Of a stretch of 64,000 nt of DNA, positions 52,595 through 60,193 are shown piece after piece. Position numbers and translations under genes: made by a program. How positions within the stretch are numbered: the stretch's first letter is position 1; each line of letters begins with the position of its first letter. The notes below the pieces were generated by a model. That model saw nothing but the letters and a program-made list of their open reading frames with translations, was not told the DNA's origin and did no database searches. Source of the stretch: Paenibacillus amylolyticus (GTDB lineage: Bacteria; Bacillota; Bacilli; Paenibacillales; Paenibacillaceae); the NCBI RefSeq assembly GCF_003719335.1, contig NZ_RIAS01000010.1, forward strand, positions 216,643-280,642, given 5' to 3'.

Positions 52595-53476
52595 ATGAAG
52601 CATCGCAAATCTTCACAGCTGTTACAGCAGCTTGTGTTCGTGGGTCCCTCCGTTGTATTTTTTATTCTCATCATCGTGGTCCCTTTCCTGCTTGGCATGA
52701 TGTATTCCTTTACGGATTGGAATGGAGTATCTGCCAGCATTAACTGGGTTGGGCTTGATAACTTCGTGCATATTTTTGCAAACGATCCCAAGTTCCAGAA
52801 TGCATTCTGGTTCACAGTACGCTTCACCGTTGTAGGGGTGATCCTCACCAATGTCATCGGTTTTTTCCTGGCCTACTTCCTGACCAAACCGCTCAAGACG
52901 AGAAATATTCTGCGTACGATCTTTTTTATGCCTAACGTAATCGGTGGATTGCTGCTCGGGTTTATCTGGCAATTCATATTTGTGAAAGGGTTTTCAGCAG
53001 TAGGCGACGTGACGGGCTGGTCCTTCTTCAATCTCCCGTGGCTGGGAGATGAGCCGACGGCCTTCTGGGGAATTGTCATCGTGTTTGTATGGCAGACCGC
53101 CGGTTATCTGATGGTCATCTATATCTCATCCTTAACGAATGTCTCACCTGATCTGCTGGAAGCTGCCGAAATTGACGGAGCCAGCCGCGGGCAGGTGCTA
53201 CGGAGCATTATTTTACCGCTCATTATGCCTGGTGTAACCATCTGTCTGTTCCTGGCGATTTCCTGGTCGTTCAAAATGTTTGATCTCAACTTGTCACTCA
53301 CGAAGGGTGGTCCGTTTGGCTCAACCGAGTCGGTTGCACTCAATATCTACAATGAGGCCTTCGTGAACAACCGGTACGGTATTGGAACCGCTAAAGCATT
53401 TATATTTTTTGTTATCGTTGCCATCATCACCATGGTTCAGGTTCGTTTGACGAAGAGCAAGGAGGTTGAAGCCTGA
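52595..53476 (+). CDS. Carbohydrate ABC transporter permease, MalF-like
   Basis: A 293-residue permease with six membrane helices. ATG 52595 has AAGGGGAGAA upstream; earlier in-frame starts overlap the divergent promoter region. The EAA loop reads LLEAAEIDGASRGQVLRSIILPLIMPG near residue 195. GLDNFVHIFANDPKFQNAFWFTVRFT is the usual loop after helix 1. It forms the translocation pore with the next gene product. No ATPase gene lies in the operon, so a shared MsmX-type ATPase elsewhere is likely. Confidence 0.9.
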   Translation: MKHRKSSQLLQQLVFVGPSVVFFILIIVVPFLLGMMYSFTDWNGVSASINWVGLDNFVHIFANDPKFQNAFWFTVRFTVVGVILTNVIGFFLAYFLTKPLKTRNILRTIFFMPNVIGGLLLGFIWQFIFVKGFSAVGDVTGWSFFNLPWLGDEPTAFWGIVIVFVWQTAGYLMVIYISSLTNVSPDLLEAAEIDGASRGQVLRSIILPLIMPGVTICLFLAISWSFKMFDLNLSLTKGGPFGSTESVALNIYNEAFVNNRYGIGTAKAFIFFVIVAIITMVQVRLTKSKEVEA

Positions 53477-54312
53477 TGGAGACAACAAAAAATTATCGCT
53501 TCGGTACCGTAATTACCGAAATTGTGATGGTGTTGATCGGATTGTTGTTCCTGATTCCGTTTTACTTCCTGTTTGTGAATTCGGTCAAAACCTTCGGTGA
53601 CCTGCTTACCAATTCGGCTGCCTGGCCGGAAGTGTTCCAGTGGGGCAACTACGCGAACGCTTGGGAGAAAATTAGTTTTCCATCGGCGCTCATGAACTCG
53701 CTGATCGTAACGATCGTCAGCAATCTGTTGCTTGTGCTGATCAGTTCCATGGCCGCGTACCGCATGGTTCGCAGCAATACAAGGTTCAACCGGATATTAT
53801 TCGGCCTGTTTATTGCGGCAATGGTGATTCCGTTCCAGTCTATCATGATCCCGCTTGTTACGGTAACCAGCAATCTGGGATTGATCGACAGTCTCGGCGG
53901 ACTCATTATCTGTTATCTCGGGTTTGGAGCACCGATGTCCATCTTCCTGTTTCATGGATTCGTTAAATCGGTTCCCTTAGAGATTGAGGAAGCAGCCCGT
54001 GTCGATGGAAGTTCGGCCTATGGAGTATTCTTCCGCATCGTATTCCCGCTGATGAAACCGATGTATGTAACCGTCATCATTCTGAATACGCTCTGGATTT
54101 GGAATGACTATCTATTGCCATCATTGATCCTGCAAAGCTCCAATCTGCGCACCATTCCAATCGCAACCTTCGCGCTGTTCGGTCAATATACGAAACAGTG
54201 GGATCTGGCTCTGCCTGCTCTGGTACTTGGGATCATGCCAATCATTATTTTCTTCTTGCTGATGCAGAAGTATATTATTCAGGGTATTACTGCCGGCTCC
54301 GTTAAAGGATAG
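53476..54312 (+). CDS. Carbohydrate ABC transporter permease, MalG-like
   Basis: A 278-residue permease whose ATG shares one base with the preceding stop. Six helices are visible. The EAA loop is EIEEAARVDGSSAYGVFFRIVFPLMKP near residue 172, and the C-terminus ends YIIQGITAGSVKG, the standard end of MalG-type permeases. NYANAWEKISFPSALMNSLIVT is the usual periplasm-side region. It works with the permease before it and the binding protein after it. Confidence 0.92.
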   Translation: METTKNYRFGTVITEIVMVLIGLLFLIPFYFLFVNSVKTFGDLLTNSAAWPEVFQWGNYANAWEKISFPSALMNSLIVTIVSNLLLVLISSMAAYRMVRSNTRFNRILFGLFIAAMVIPFQSIMIPLVTVTSNLGLIDSLGGLIICYLGFGAPMSIFLFHGFVKSVPLEIEEAARVDGSSAYGVFFRIVFPLMKPMYVTVIILNTLWIWNDYLLPSLILQSSNLRTIPIATFALFGQYTKQWDLALPALVLGIMPIIIFFLLMQKYIIQGITAGSVKG

Positions 54313-54765
54313 GTGCGAGGGCGGGTCGCTCCGGGGAGAGTGCGGGGGAAGTCACTCCGTCATCATGTGCGCTTTCGGTCGCTGTTGCTCCTGGGGGGCC
54401 TGAATGTATGATGGCTAAGGAAGCCCCCGAGGTTCAAAGGCGAACGCTCCGCTCCTCCAGCGCATCATGATGCCTCCGCTCCTGCCTCGCACGGTGGCGG
54501 GCAAAAGGCACATCTGCCCGCAGGGCTTGGACAGATGCGCCGGAGCAGAGCAGGGAAAGACAGTGAGAGACAAGAGTCGGCTTGTTCGTTAATCCGTGAT
54601 CAACTGCGCATACCATTTGTGGGCATTGCGTTAGTTCATCTATATAGTAAGCAAAAGAATTATAAACAAAGACTGGGTCATCTTAAACAAACGAAGTAAA
54701 GAGTAAAAGGGTAAGCAAGAGGTGCAGGCGGTAAAAGTGAAACTACTTACAGGGAGAGTGTATCT
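54313..54765. other. GC-rich intergenic region, 453 bases, inside the sugar importer operon
   Basis: About 54313-54560 is much more GC-rich than its surroundings, with a GCATCATGATGC palindrome at about 54463 and stretches such as GGAAGCCCCCGAGG. The right part is AT-rich and leads to the ribosome site GGGAGAG of the binding-protein gene. No gene is seen. The insert separates the permeases from the binding-protein gene, which may therefore have its own promoter. Confidence 0.5.
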
Positions 54766-56067
54766 ATGAAAAGAATGACAAAGTTAACATTGCTAATGCT
54801 CATTGCTTTTTCAGTCATGCTTGCAGGTTGTGGAAACGGGGACAAAAGCGGTAGTCCCGTGAATACAGATGCTCAAACGGGTGGTGGTGAAGCGGCGGCT
54901 GGCACCAAAACGATTAAAATTTTTCAATACAAAGTTGAAATTGCCGAAGCGCTTAATCGTCTCAAAGCAGAGTATGAGTCTTCCCACCCAGGCGTGAAGC
55001 TGGACATTCAGACGGTCGGCGGTGGCAGTGATTACGGAGCTGCACTAAAAGCGAAGTTTGCCGCAGGTGAACAACCGGACATCTTTAACGTAGGTGGATA
55101 CCGTGAACTCGATACCTGGCTTGAATATCTCGAAGACCTATCCAGTGAACCGTGGGCTAAGGATGTACTGGAAGTGGCCAAAGAGCCGATGACTAAGGAT
55201 GGCAAGCTCTATGGACAGCCACTCGCGCTGGAAGGGTACGGTTTTATCTATAACAAAGATTTGTTTGCCAAAGCTGGCATCACTGAAATCCCAACAACAC
55301 TGGAACAACTGGATCAAGCAGCAAAGAAACTTCAGGACGCAGGCATTACACCGTTCTCCAACGGGTATCAGGAGTGGTGGGTGCTTGGCAATCATAATGT
55401 CAATGTAGCATTTGCGAATCAAGCCGATCCGGTAAAATTCATTCAAGGTCTGAATGAGGGGACGGAGAAAATTCCGGGTAACCCAGTCTTCGAGGAATGG
55501 ATCAACCTGCTTGATCTGACGCTCAAATACAGCAACAAAAATCCGCTCACCACAGACTACAACACACAGGTAACTCTGTTTGCTAGTGGAGAAGCGGCGA
55601 TGATGCAACAAGGGAACTGGACACAAGTACAGATTGACGGCATTAATCCGGATCTGAATCTGGGTATTCTGCCTATGCCGATTACAAATGAACCGAATGA
55701 TAAGCTGTTCGTAGGCGTGCCTAACTACTGGGTTGTGAATAAAAACTCCCAAGTGAAGCCAGAGGCAAAAGAGTTCCTGGAATGGCTCGTCACTTCCGAC
55801 ATTGGTAAAAACTATTTAACTAAAGAATTCAAGTTCATTCCGGCGTTCAGTTCAATTCAGGCATCGGAGGAAGAGCTGGGTGACCTTGCAACAGATATCA
55901 TGAAATACAGTCAGGAAAATAAAACGTTAAGCTGGAACTTCAACCGTTTCCCTGAGGGCGTTCCACAAGAGTTTGGCAGCACCATTCAGGCGTATGTGGC
56001 AGGTAAATCAGATAAAAAAGCATTGCTTGATGCATTACAGCAGAACTGGGATAGTCTGAAAAAATAA
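54766..56067 (+). CDS. Carbohydrate-binding lipoprotein of an ABC importer
   Basis: A 433-residue family 1 extracellular binding protein. The signal peptide ends with lipobox MLAGC (Cys 22), followed by a Gly/Ser-rich linker. The mature part shows IKIFQYKVEIAEALNRLKAEYESSHPGVKLDIQT, AGEQPDIFNVG, and TLFASGEAAMMQQGNWTQVQ, all typical of sugar-binding proteins. EWLVTSDIGKNYL lies toward the end. It delivers an oligosaccharide or monosaccharide to the permeases upstream and may also signal to the YesM-type kinase. The sugar is not predictable from sequence. Confidence 0.92.
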   Translation: MKRMTKLTLLMLIAFSVMLAGCGNGDKSGSPVNTDAQTGGGEAAAGTKTIKIFQYKVEIAEALNRLKAEYESSHPGVKLDIQTVGGGSDYGAALKAKFAAGEQPDIFNVGGYRELDTWLEYLEDLSSEPWAKDVLEVAKEPMTKDGKLYGQPLALEGYGFIYNKDLFAKAGITEIPTTLEQLDQAAKKLQDAGITPFSNGYQEWWVLGNHNVNVAFANQADPVKFIQGLNEGTEKIPGNPVFEEWINLLDLTLKYSNKNPLTTDYNTQVTLFASGEAAMMQQGNWTQVQIDGINPDLNLGILPMPITNEPNDKLFVGVPNYWVVNKNSQVKPEAKEFLEWLVTSDIGKNYLTKEFKFIPAFSSIQASEEELGDLATDIMKYSQENKTLSWNFNRFPEGVPQEFGSTIQAYVAGKSDKKALLDALQQNWDSLKK

Positions 56068-56084
56068 GTAAATCACGTGCACTT

Positions 56085-56119
56085 GAAGTCAGTTGCATCT
56101 TTTGCAACTGGCTTCTTTG
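56085..56119 (+). terminator. Terminator of the sugar importer operon
   Basis: GAAGTCAGTTGCA pairs with TGCAACTGGCTTC (one G-U pair), followed by TTTGC. Confidence 0.7.
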
Positions 56120-56154
56120 CATTTCCTGCTACAGCACGGTGTTCAGCTTAAAAA

Positions 56155-56255
56155 TGTGGATAACTGCTCACCTTTACAAATCAAAAAAATAACTTTTACA
56201 TCGGCTTAATACTATATGTGGATATCCTGTGTGTATATGTTCTAAATGTGGACAA
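56155..56255 (-). promoter_or_regulatory. Cluster of DnaA-box-like sites (reverse orientation)
   Basis: TGTGGATAA (56155-56163, perfect complement of TTATCCACA), TGTGGATAT (56217-56225) and TGTGGACAA (56247-56255) lie in AT-rich sequence between the importer operon and the tetR gene. Confidence 0.6.
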
Positions 56256-56301
56256 CTTTTCAGAAAATAATCTGATGATCTGATTTTATCAACAGACATG
56301 C

Positions 56302-56337
56302 TTGCTTTTGTTAAAATAGTACTATATAGTTCTAGTT
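56302..56337 (+). promoter_or_regulatory. tetR promoter with embedded operator-like motif
   Basis: TTGCTT (56302-56307), 17 bases and TATAGT (56325-56330) form a good sigma-A promoter. The expected transcription start, 7 bases later, falls on the ATG itself, with no room for a ribosome site. The motif at 56315-56337 (AATAGTACT...CTAGTT) covers the -10 and recurs at 57018. Confidence 0.65.
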
Positions 56338-56994
56338 ATGAACAATGACAATATATCACATCAAGGGACTCCTAAATCTTCTAAACCATCCAAACCTAGA
56401 AGCTCCAGTCCCAGAAGCTCTAGTCCAGTTAACCGCACCAAAGCGGTGGAAGTTGCTGCGCAGCTATTTCTCCAGCAGGGTTATGCTTATGTCAGCATGG
56501 ATGAGGTGGTGCGTGTTAGCGGCGTATCCAAATCCAATATCTATTATCATTTTAAAAACAAGGAGGAACTGCTTCAGGCGGTTGTGCAGTTCTGGATTGC
56601 CCAATATGAATCCGAGCTGTATCTGCTTCTAAGTCAGCGTGAGCGGGGAGTGGAGGAACGGATGAACTCTTTCCTGGAATTGCTCTCGGCAGGTATAGAA
56701 CATAGAAACTTTAAAGGCACATGCCCGTTTGTCACTCTTTATATGCAGGCACCGGAAAGTGCTTCCCTGGCGAAGGAGAGTATCTCGATCTTTTTCCGGG
56801 AGCTTGTACCTATGGTGGAGAAGCTGTTCCAGCAAGGGGTAGAACGCGGAGAATTCCGCAAAGGGATTGAGCCGGGGGCTGTAGCTTCCCTATTTGTTGC
56901 AGCACTTGAAGGTTCGCTGATCTTGGCCGGAACTTCACGTGATCTGGGTATTATCGAGCAGTCCGCACGAACGTTTTGTCAGATGCTTCGTTAA
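56338..56994 (+). CDS. TetR-family transcriptional regulator
   Basis: A 218-residue repressor-type protein. A low-complexity Ser/Lys/Pro N-terminus (residues 1-33) precedes the HTH domain: TKAVEVAAQLFLQQGYAYVSMDEVV, then VSGVSKSNIYYHFKNKEELL at about residues 58-78. The C-terminal ligand domain (about 90-218) has FKGTCPFVTLYMQAPE and SLFVAALEGSLILAG. The start codon lies at the predicted +1, so the message may be leaderless. It probably represses itself and the downstream NAD-binding/hydrolase fusion through the shared operator. Ligand unknown. Confidence 0.88.
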   Translation: MNNDNISHQGTPKSSKPSKPRSSSPRSSSPVNRTKAVEVAAQLFLQQGYAYVSMDEVVRVSGVSKSNIYYHFKNKEELLQAVVQFWIAQYESELYLLLSQRERGVEERMNSFLELLSAGIEHRNFKGTCPFVTLYMQAPESASLAKESISIFFRELVPMVEKLFQQGVERGEFRKGIEPGAVASLFVAALEGSLILAGTSRDLGIIEQSARTFCQMLR

Positions 56995-57010
56995 ACGAAG
57001 CTCTTTTTTT
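56985..57010 (+). terminator. Terminator overlapping the tetR stop codon
   Basis: GCTTCGT / ACGAAGC with a TAA loop that includes the stop codon, followed by TCTTTTTTT. Confidence 0.75.
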
Positions 57011-57017
57011 GGAAGTT

Positions 57018-57040
57018 AATAGTACTGATTAGTACTAGTT
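57018..57040 (+). promoter_or_regulatory. Operator-like motif before the fusion gene
   Basis: AATAGTACTGATTAGTACT followed by AGTT matches the tetR promoter motif at 19 of 23 positions and contains two TAGTACT units. A weak TTAATA / TTTATA promoter overlaps it. Confidence 0.6.
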
Positions 57041-57138
57041 TATATCTTGGTAATAAACGAGATCAAGAGAAATTTTTGACGGACTAAAACTAAAAATAAA
57101 TAAAGAAAAAAATAAAGAAATATTATGGAGGCATATCG

Positions 57139-59097
57139 ATGAACCAGGCAAGGTTGGAGCAAACCGTTCTTTTTATGACAGGTAGTACAGGTTTTATTGG
57201 AAAGGAAACAGTGAAACAACTGGTAGAGAAAACAGATATACATATGTTGCTGCTGGTTCGCTCTGAGCGGCGCGCCAGATCAGTACTGGAGAGTTACGGT
57301 GTGAGAAGTTTTGAACGGATTACGTTTATCGTAGGTGATTTATCTTTGACAGGTCTGGGGCTTGTTCAAGCGGATCGTGAACGCATCGCCAAGGCACATG
57401 TCATTCTTCATTCAGGGGGAACGATGGATATTACGCTGGGACGAGAGACAGCAGAAAAAATCTTTATGCATGGAGCGAGAGAGATTGCTCAGCTGGCTCA
57501 GGATATGAAATTTAGCGGAAGTTTGCGTCACTTCATTCATGTGGTTGGTTTTATGAGCCCTTATGGACAAGGGAATGGGCAAGAGAAACAGGAACAGGAA
57601 CCGGTTGAAATGAATCATGCCGGTAGCCAAGAGAGTGCTTATGAAGAGATGAAGTTCAAAGCCGATGCTTATATAAGGGCGCATGCCAAACAGTATGGTT
57701 ACCCTTTGTCCGTGGTAAATCCCAGTACGGTGGTCGGGCCACGCCCAACAGGTGAAACCGAGCAGACTGGCGGTATCGGGTTGCTTATTGGAGCCGTTCA
57801 GAAAGGTTTTATGCCTGTTGTTCCTGGTGGATCGTCTTACTGGCTGCCACTCGTGGAGAATGATGTGGTGGCAGAAACACTGGTCTTTCTAATTCGGGAT
57901 GAGGCACCGTTGGGGGGGACTTATCCACTGCTCGCCCGTAAGGATGAGAGTCCAAACATGAAGGAGTTGCTGCATGTGATCACGAAGCAACTGGATGTTC
58001 CCAGACCGACAGGATCATTGCCATTATCCTGGATTCAACGCCTTATGAGCCTTGGCGGAAGTCGTGTCAGCGGTATACCTTCACAGTCACTTGCTTTTAT
58101 CACAGACAGAACATTTCCGGTAGAGGAGACCGAGGGACTGATGCAACGAATGGGGAGCAGCTGGCCTGATATTCGGGAGCAGCTTCCCTTCATTATTGCT
58201 GATCTGGACTATCGGCTTCTGTCCAAGGCTGAAGTTGAACATGAACATGTTCTAACCGATTATATCCGTGTGCGTTTGGGAAATCTGGCGAGTTTAGGCT
58301 GGGAAGGGGAGGGGGAGCCATGGGTGATCGTGCATGGTTTGCTCCAATGTGCGGATGACTTGCTTCCTCTGGGATCACAGTTGCACAGACTTACACGCAA
58401 TCCCGTCTGGATGGTTGATCTCGCAGGATTTGGTCGCTCACCTGTTCACCAAGAAGAAGATGCATTTACAGGTCAGGTTAACGCACTGGTGGAAGCTTTG
58501 TCTGAAATGCAGGGTCCAATCAAACTCGTTGGTCACTCTGTAGGTGCAGCTATCGCGGCGGCAGCGTTAAAGCGAAGCGGGCGTACCGATATTCGTTTGG
58601 CGCTGCTCCAGCCTGTTGCGGACAATGGAAGGGATGCGCGTTTAACAAAGATACTTCGGCTACCGCGCCTTGTGGTCAGAACTTTGCTTCGTGCCAGGTC
58701 ACAACGGAGTTGGGCCAATGTTTTCCGTGCGAGTGGCAGTACATCATTGGATGAGAGCAGGGTTACGAGGCTGGCTAAGAGGATACAAGCCTATCTCCGT
58801 TCACCTCGTATAGCGGGTGCGCATGTAGATTTGTTGCGGTGGATTCACTTGGGACATAAGCAGACGATAGGCTTTTGGGATGAATTCGGAAGCCCTCGGC
58901 AGACAGAGGTTGACGCAGATCGACTGGTAGTTTGGGCTGAAAAGGATCGAGAGTATCATTTTCCTGCTCGTTTACATGCGGGTTATAAAAAAGTGGAACT
59001 CCCCTATGGTCACTATTTCCCAGCCTTTCAGGTTGAACAGACAGCGGAAATCCTTCTTGGTTGGGCTGGTGAAAGCGATGTGAATAACAAAAGGTAG
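57139..59097 (+). CDS. NAD-dependent reductase/epimerase fused to an alpha/beta hydrolase
   Basis: A 652-residue fusion. Residues 1 to about 370 are an extended SDR of the male-sterility/thioester-reductase type: FMTGSTGFIGKETVKQLV near 13-30, IVGDLSLTGLGL, HVVGFMSPYGQG, AYEEMKFKAD with the Tyr/Lys pair (Tyr-x-x-x-Lys), and VVNPSTVVGPRPTGE. Residues about 385-645 are an alpha/beta hydrolase: WVIVHGLLQCADDLLPL, the nucleophile in LVGHSVGAAIAAAAL near 464, an acid near WAEKDREYHF and the histidine in YGHYFPAFQ. Such a combination could reduce and release or hydrolyse an acyl-thioester or ester. It is preceded by a TetR gene and a copied operator. Ends in a DnaA-box-rich gap. Exact reaction unknown. 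Confidence 0.8.
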   Translation: MNQARLEQTVLFMTGSTGFIGKETVKQLVEKTDIHMLLLVRSERRARSVLESYGVRSFERITFIVGDLSLTGLGLVQADRERIAKAHVILHSGGTMDITLGRETAEKIFMHGAREIAQLAQDMKFSGSLRHFIHVVGFMSPYGQGNGQEKQEQEPVEMNHAGSQESAYEEMKFKADAYIRAHAKQYGYPLSVVNPSTVVGPRPTGETEQTGGIGLLIGAVQKGFMPVVPGGSSYWLPLVENDVVAETLVFLIRDEAPLGGTYPLLARKDESPNMKELLHVITKQLDVPRPTGSLPLSWIQRLMSLGGSRVSGIPSQSLAFITDRTFPVEETEGLMQRMGSSWPDIREQLPFIIADLDYRLLSKAEVEHEHVLTDYIRVRLGNLASLGWEGEGEPWVIVHGLLQCADDLLPLGSQLHRLTRNPVWMVDLAGFGRSPVHQEEDAFTGQVNALVEALSEMQGPIKLVGHSVGAAIAAAALKRSGRTDIRLALLQPVADNGRDARLTKILRLPRLVVRTLLRARSQRSWANVFRASGSTSLDESRVTRLAKRIQAYLRSPRIAGAHVDLLRWIHLGHKQTIGFWDEFGSPRQTEVDADRLVVWAEKDREYHFPARLHAGYKKVELPYGHYFPAFQVEQTAEILLGWAGESDVNNKR

Positions 59098-59129
59098 AAA
59101 GTTTGAAATCCAGTATTGTTATTGAAAGG

Positions 59130-59367
59130 CTTTCCACAATATGTCCACAGTAGAGGATAAGCAGCCCGGAAAGCGACAAAGTTTACGTTAGATTTACAAA
59201 CAAATACACAACATGTCCACATTAAAATAATGAATATCCACATAAATAAAGGTATATATCCACAGACTGTGAGCAATATGTGCACAACTTATCCACAGAA
59301 GGGGTATAACGTTATGTTTTTATTCACGATAAGCAAATTTTAACGGTTATTTAATGAGTTATCCACA
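59130..59367 (+). promoter_or_regulatory. Phased cluster of DnaA-box-like sites
   Basis: Two perfect TTATCCACA boxes (59289, 59359) and six near matches lie on the plus strand: CTTTCCACA 59130, ATGTCCACA 59141 and 59213, ATATCCACA 59234 and 59256, ATGTGCACA 59278. From 59213 the steps are 21, 22, 22 and 11 bases, about whole helical turns. An AT-rich stretch (59305-59355) follows. The region fills most of the 462-base gap 59098-59559. Confidence 0.75.
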
Positions 59368-59559
59368 GGAATGAGGGTTAAATCGTTTATTTTTCAAAGA
59401 AAACAGGGAAAGAGATGTAACTGCGATTCTTCTTGTTGAAAGCCTAAACAATTGCGCTAAAATTGCCGATACAACATGTAACGACTCATCGTCTAAAGTT
59501 CGACAGCCAAAAGCGTGTTGAAGATCTGATTTTACGGAATGAGAGGGTATGGAGACATT

Positions 59560-59991
59560 ATGGATGAAGTAATGCAATATATTAATTTCTCGGTGGGAGA
59601 ACAAATTTTTGCACTTCGCATTGATCAGGTTCATGAAATTATTAGAATGGTAGAGGTTACAACGGTTCCTTTCGGAAGTCCTGAGATCAGAGGATTCGCT
59701 TCATTGTACGGAAAGGTAGTTTCTGTCGTGAGTCTGCGTGTGTTGCTCGGCATGCCCGAGAAGGAAGATACCTCATCTACACGAATTATTGTGGTCCCTT
59801 ACAAGAACGGGTTTGTGCCTCTGATTGTAGACATGGTAGATTCGGTTGTGACGTATGATCGTTTCGAAGAACCCGCAGAAGAACACCGCCGCTTTATGCT
59901 TGGTGTTTTTGATAAAATCGGATTCTGTGCGGATCACCGTGCGGGTATTTTGAACCTGGATGTACTGCTAGGCAGTCTGGTCAGATCTTGA
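59560..59991 (+). CDS. CheW-like scaffold protein
   Basis: A 143-residue single CheW domain. The ATG at 59560 follows a GGAG site. The domain reads QYINFSVGEQIFALRIDQVHEIIRM, then VTTVPFGSPEIRGFASLYGKVVSVVSLRVLLGM and FVPLIVDMVDSVVTY, and finally RAGILNLDVLL. CheW proteins link chemoreceptors to CheA. No cheA lies in this window, so it may serve a receptor encoded elsewhere or the one at 18192. An isolated gene with its own terminator. Confidence 0.9.
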   Translation: MDEVMQYINFSVGEQIFALRIDQVHEIIRMVEVTTVPFGSPEIRGFASLYGKVVSVVSLRVLLGMPEKEDTSSTRIIVVPYKNGFVPLIVDMVDSVVTYDRFEEPAEEHRRFMLGVFDKIGFCADHRAGILNLDVLLGSLVRS

Positions 59992-60044
59992 TTAGATCAA
60001 ATGGGTGACAGTCTGACGGCCCACATCATTAAATGATTAAACAA

Positions 60045-60084
60045 AATGTTCCTCATCCGAATTCTGGAGAAGGGGCATTTTTTT
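60045..60084 (+). terminator. Rho-independent terminator after the cheW-like gene
   Basis: AATGTTCC pairs with GGGGCATT (two G-U pairs), followed by seven T residues. Confidence 0.7.
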
Positions 60085-60193
60085 GTACAGAAAAAGAGCG
60101 TGATCAGCACTTTTTATACGTAAAGGTTTTTAAATCCGTTCATTTTCGTATATGATGGAGAGTAACAATGCGAAGGGATGACGGGAGACTGTA

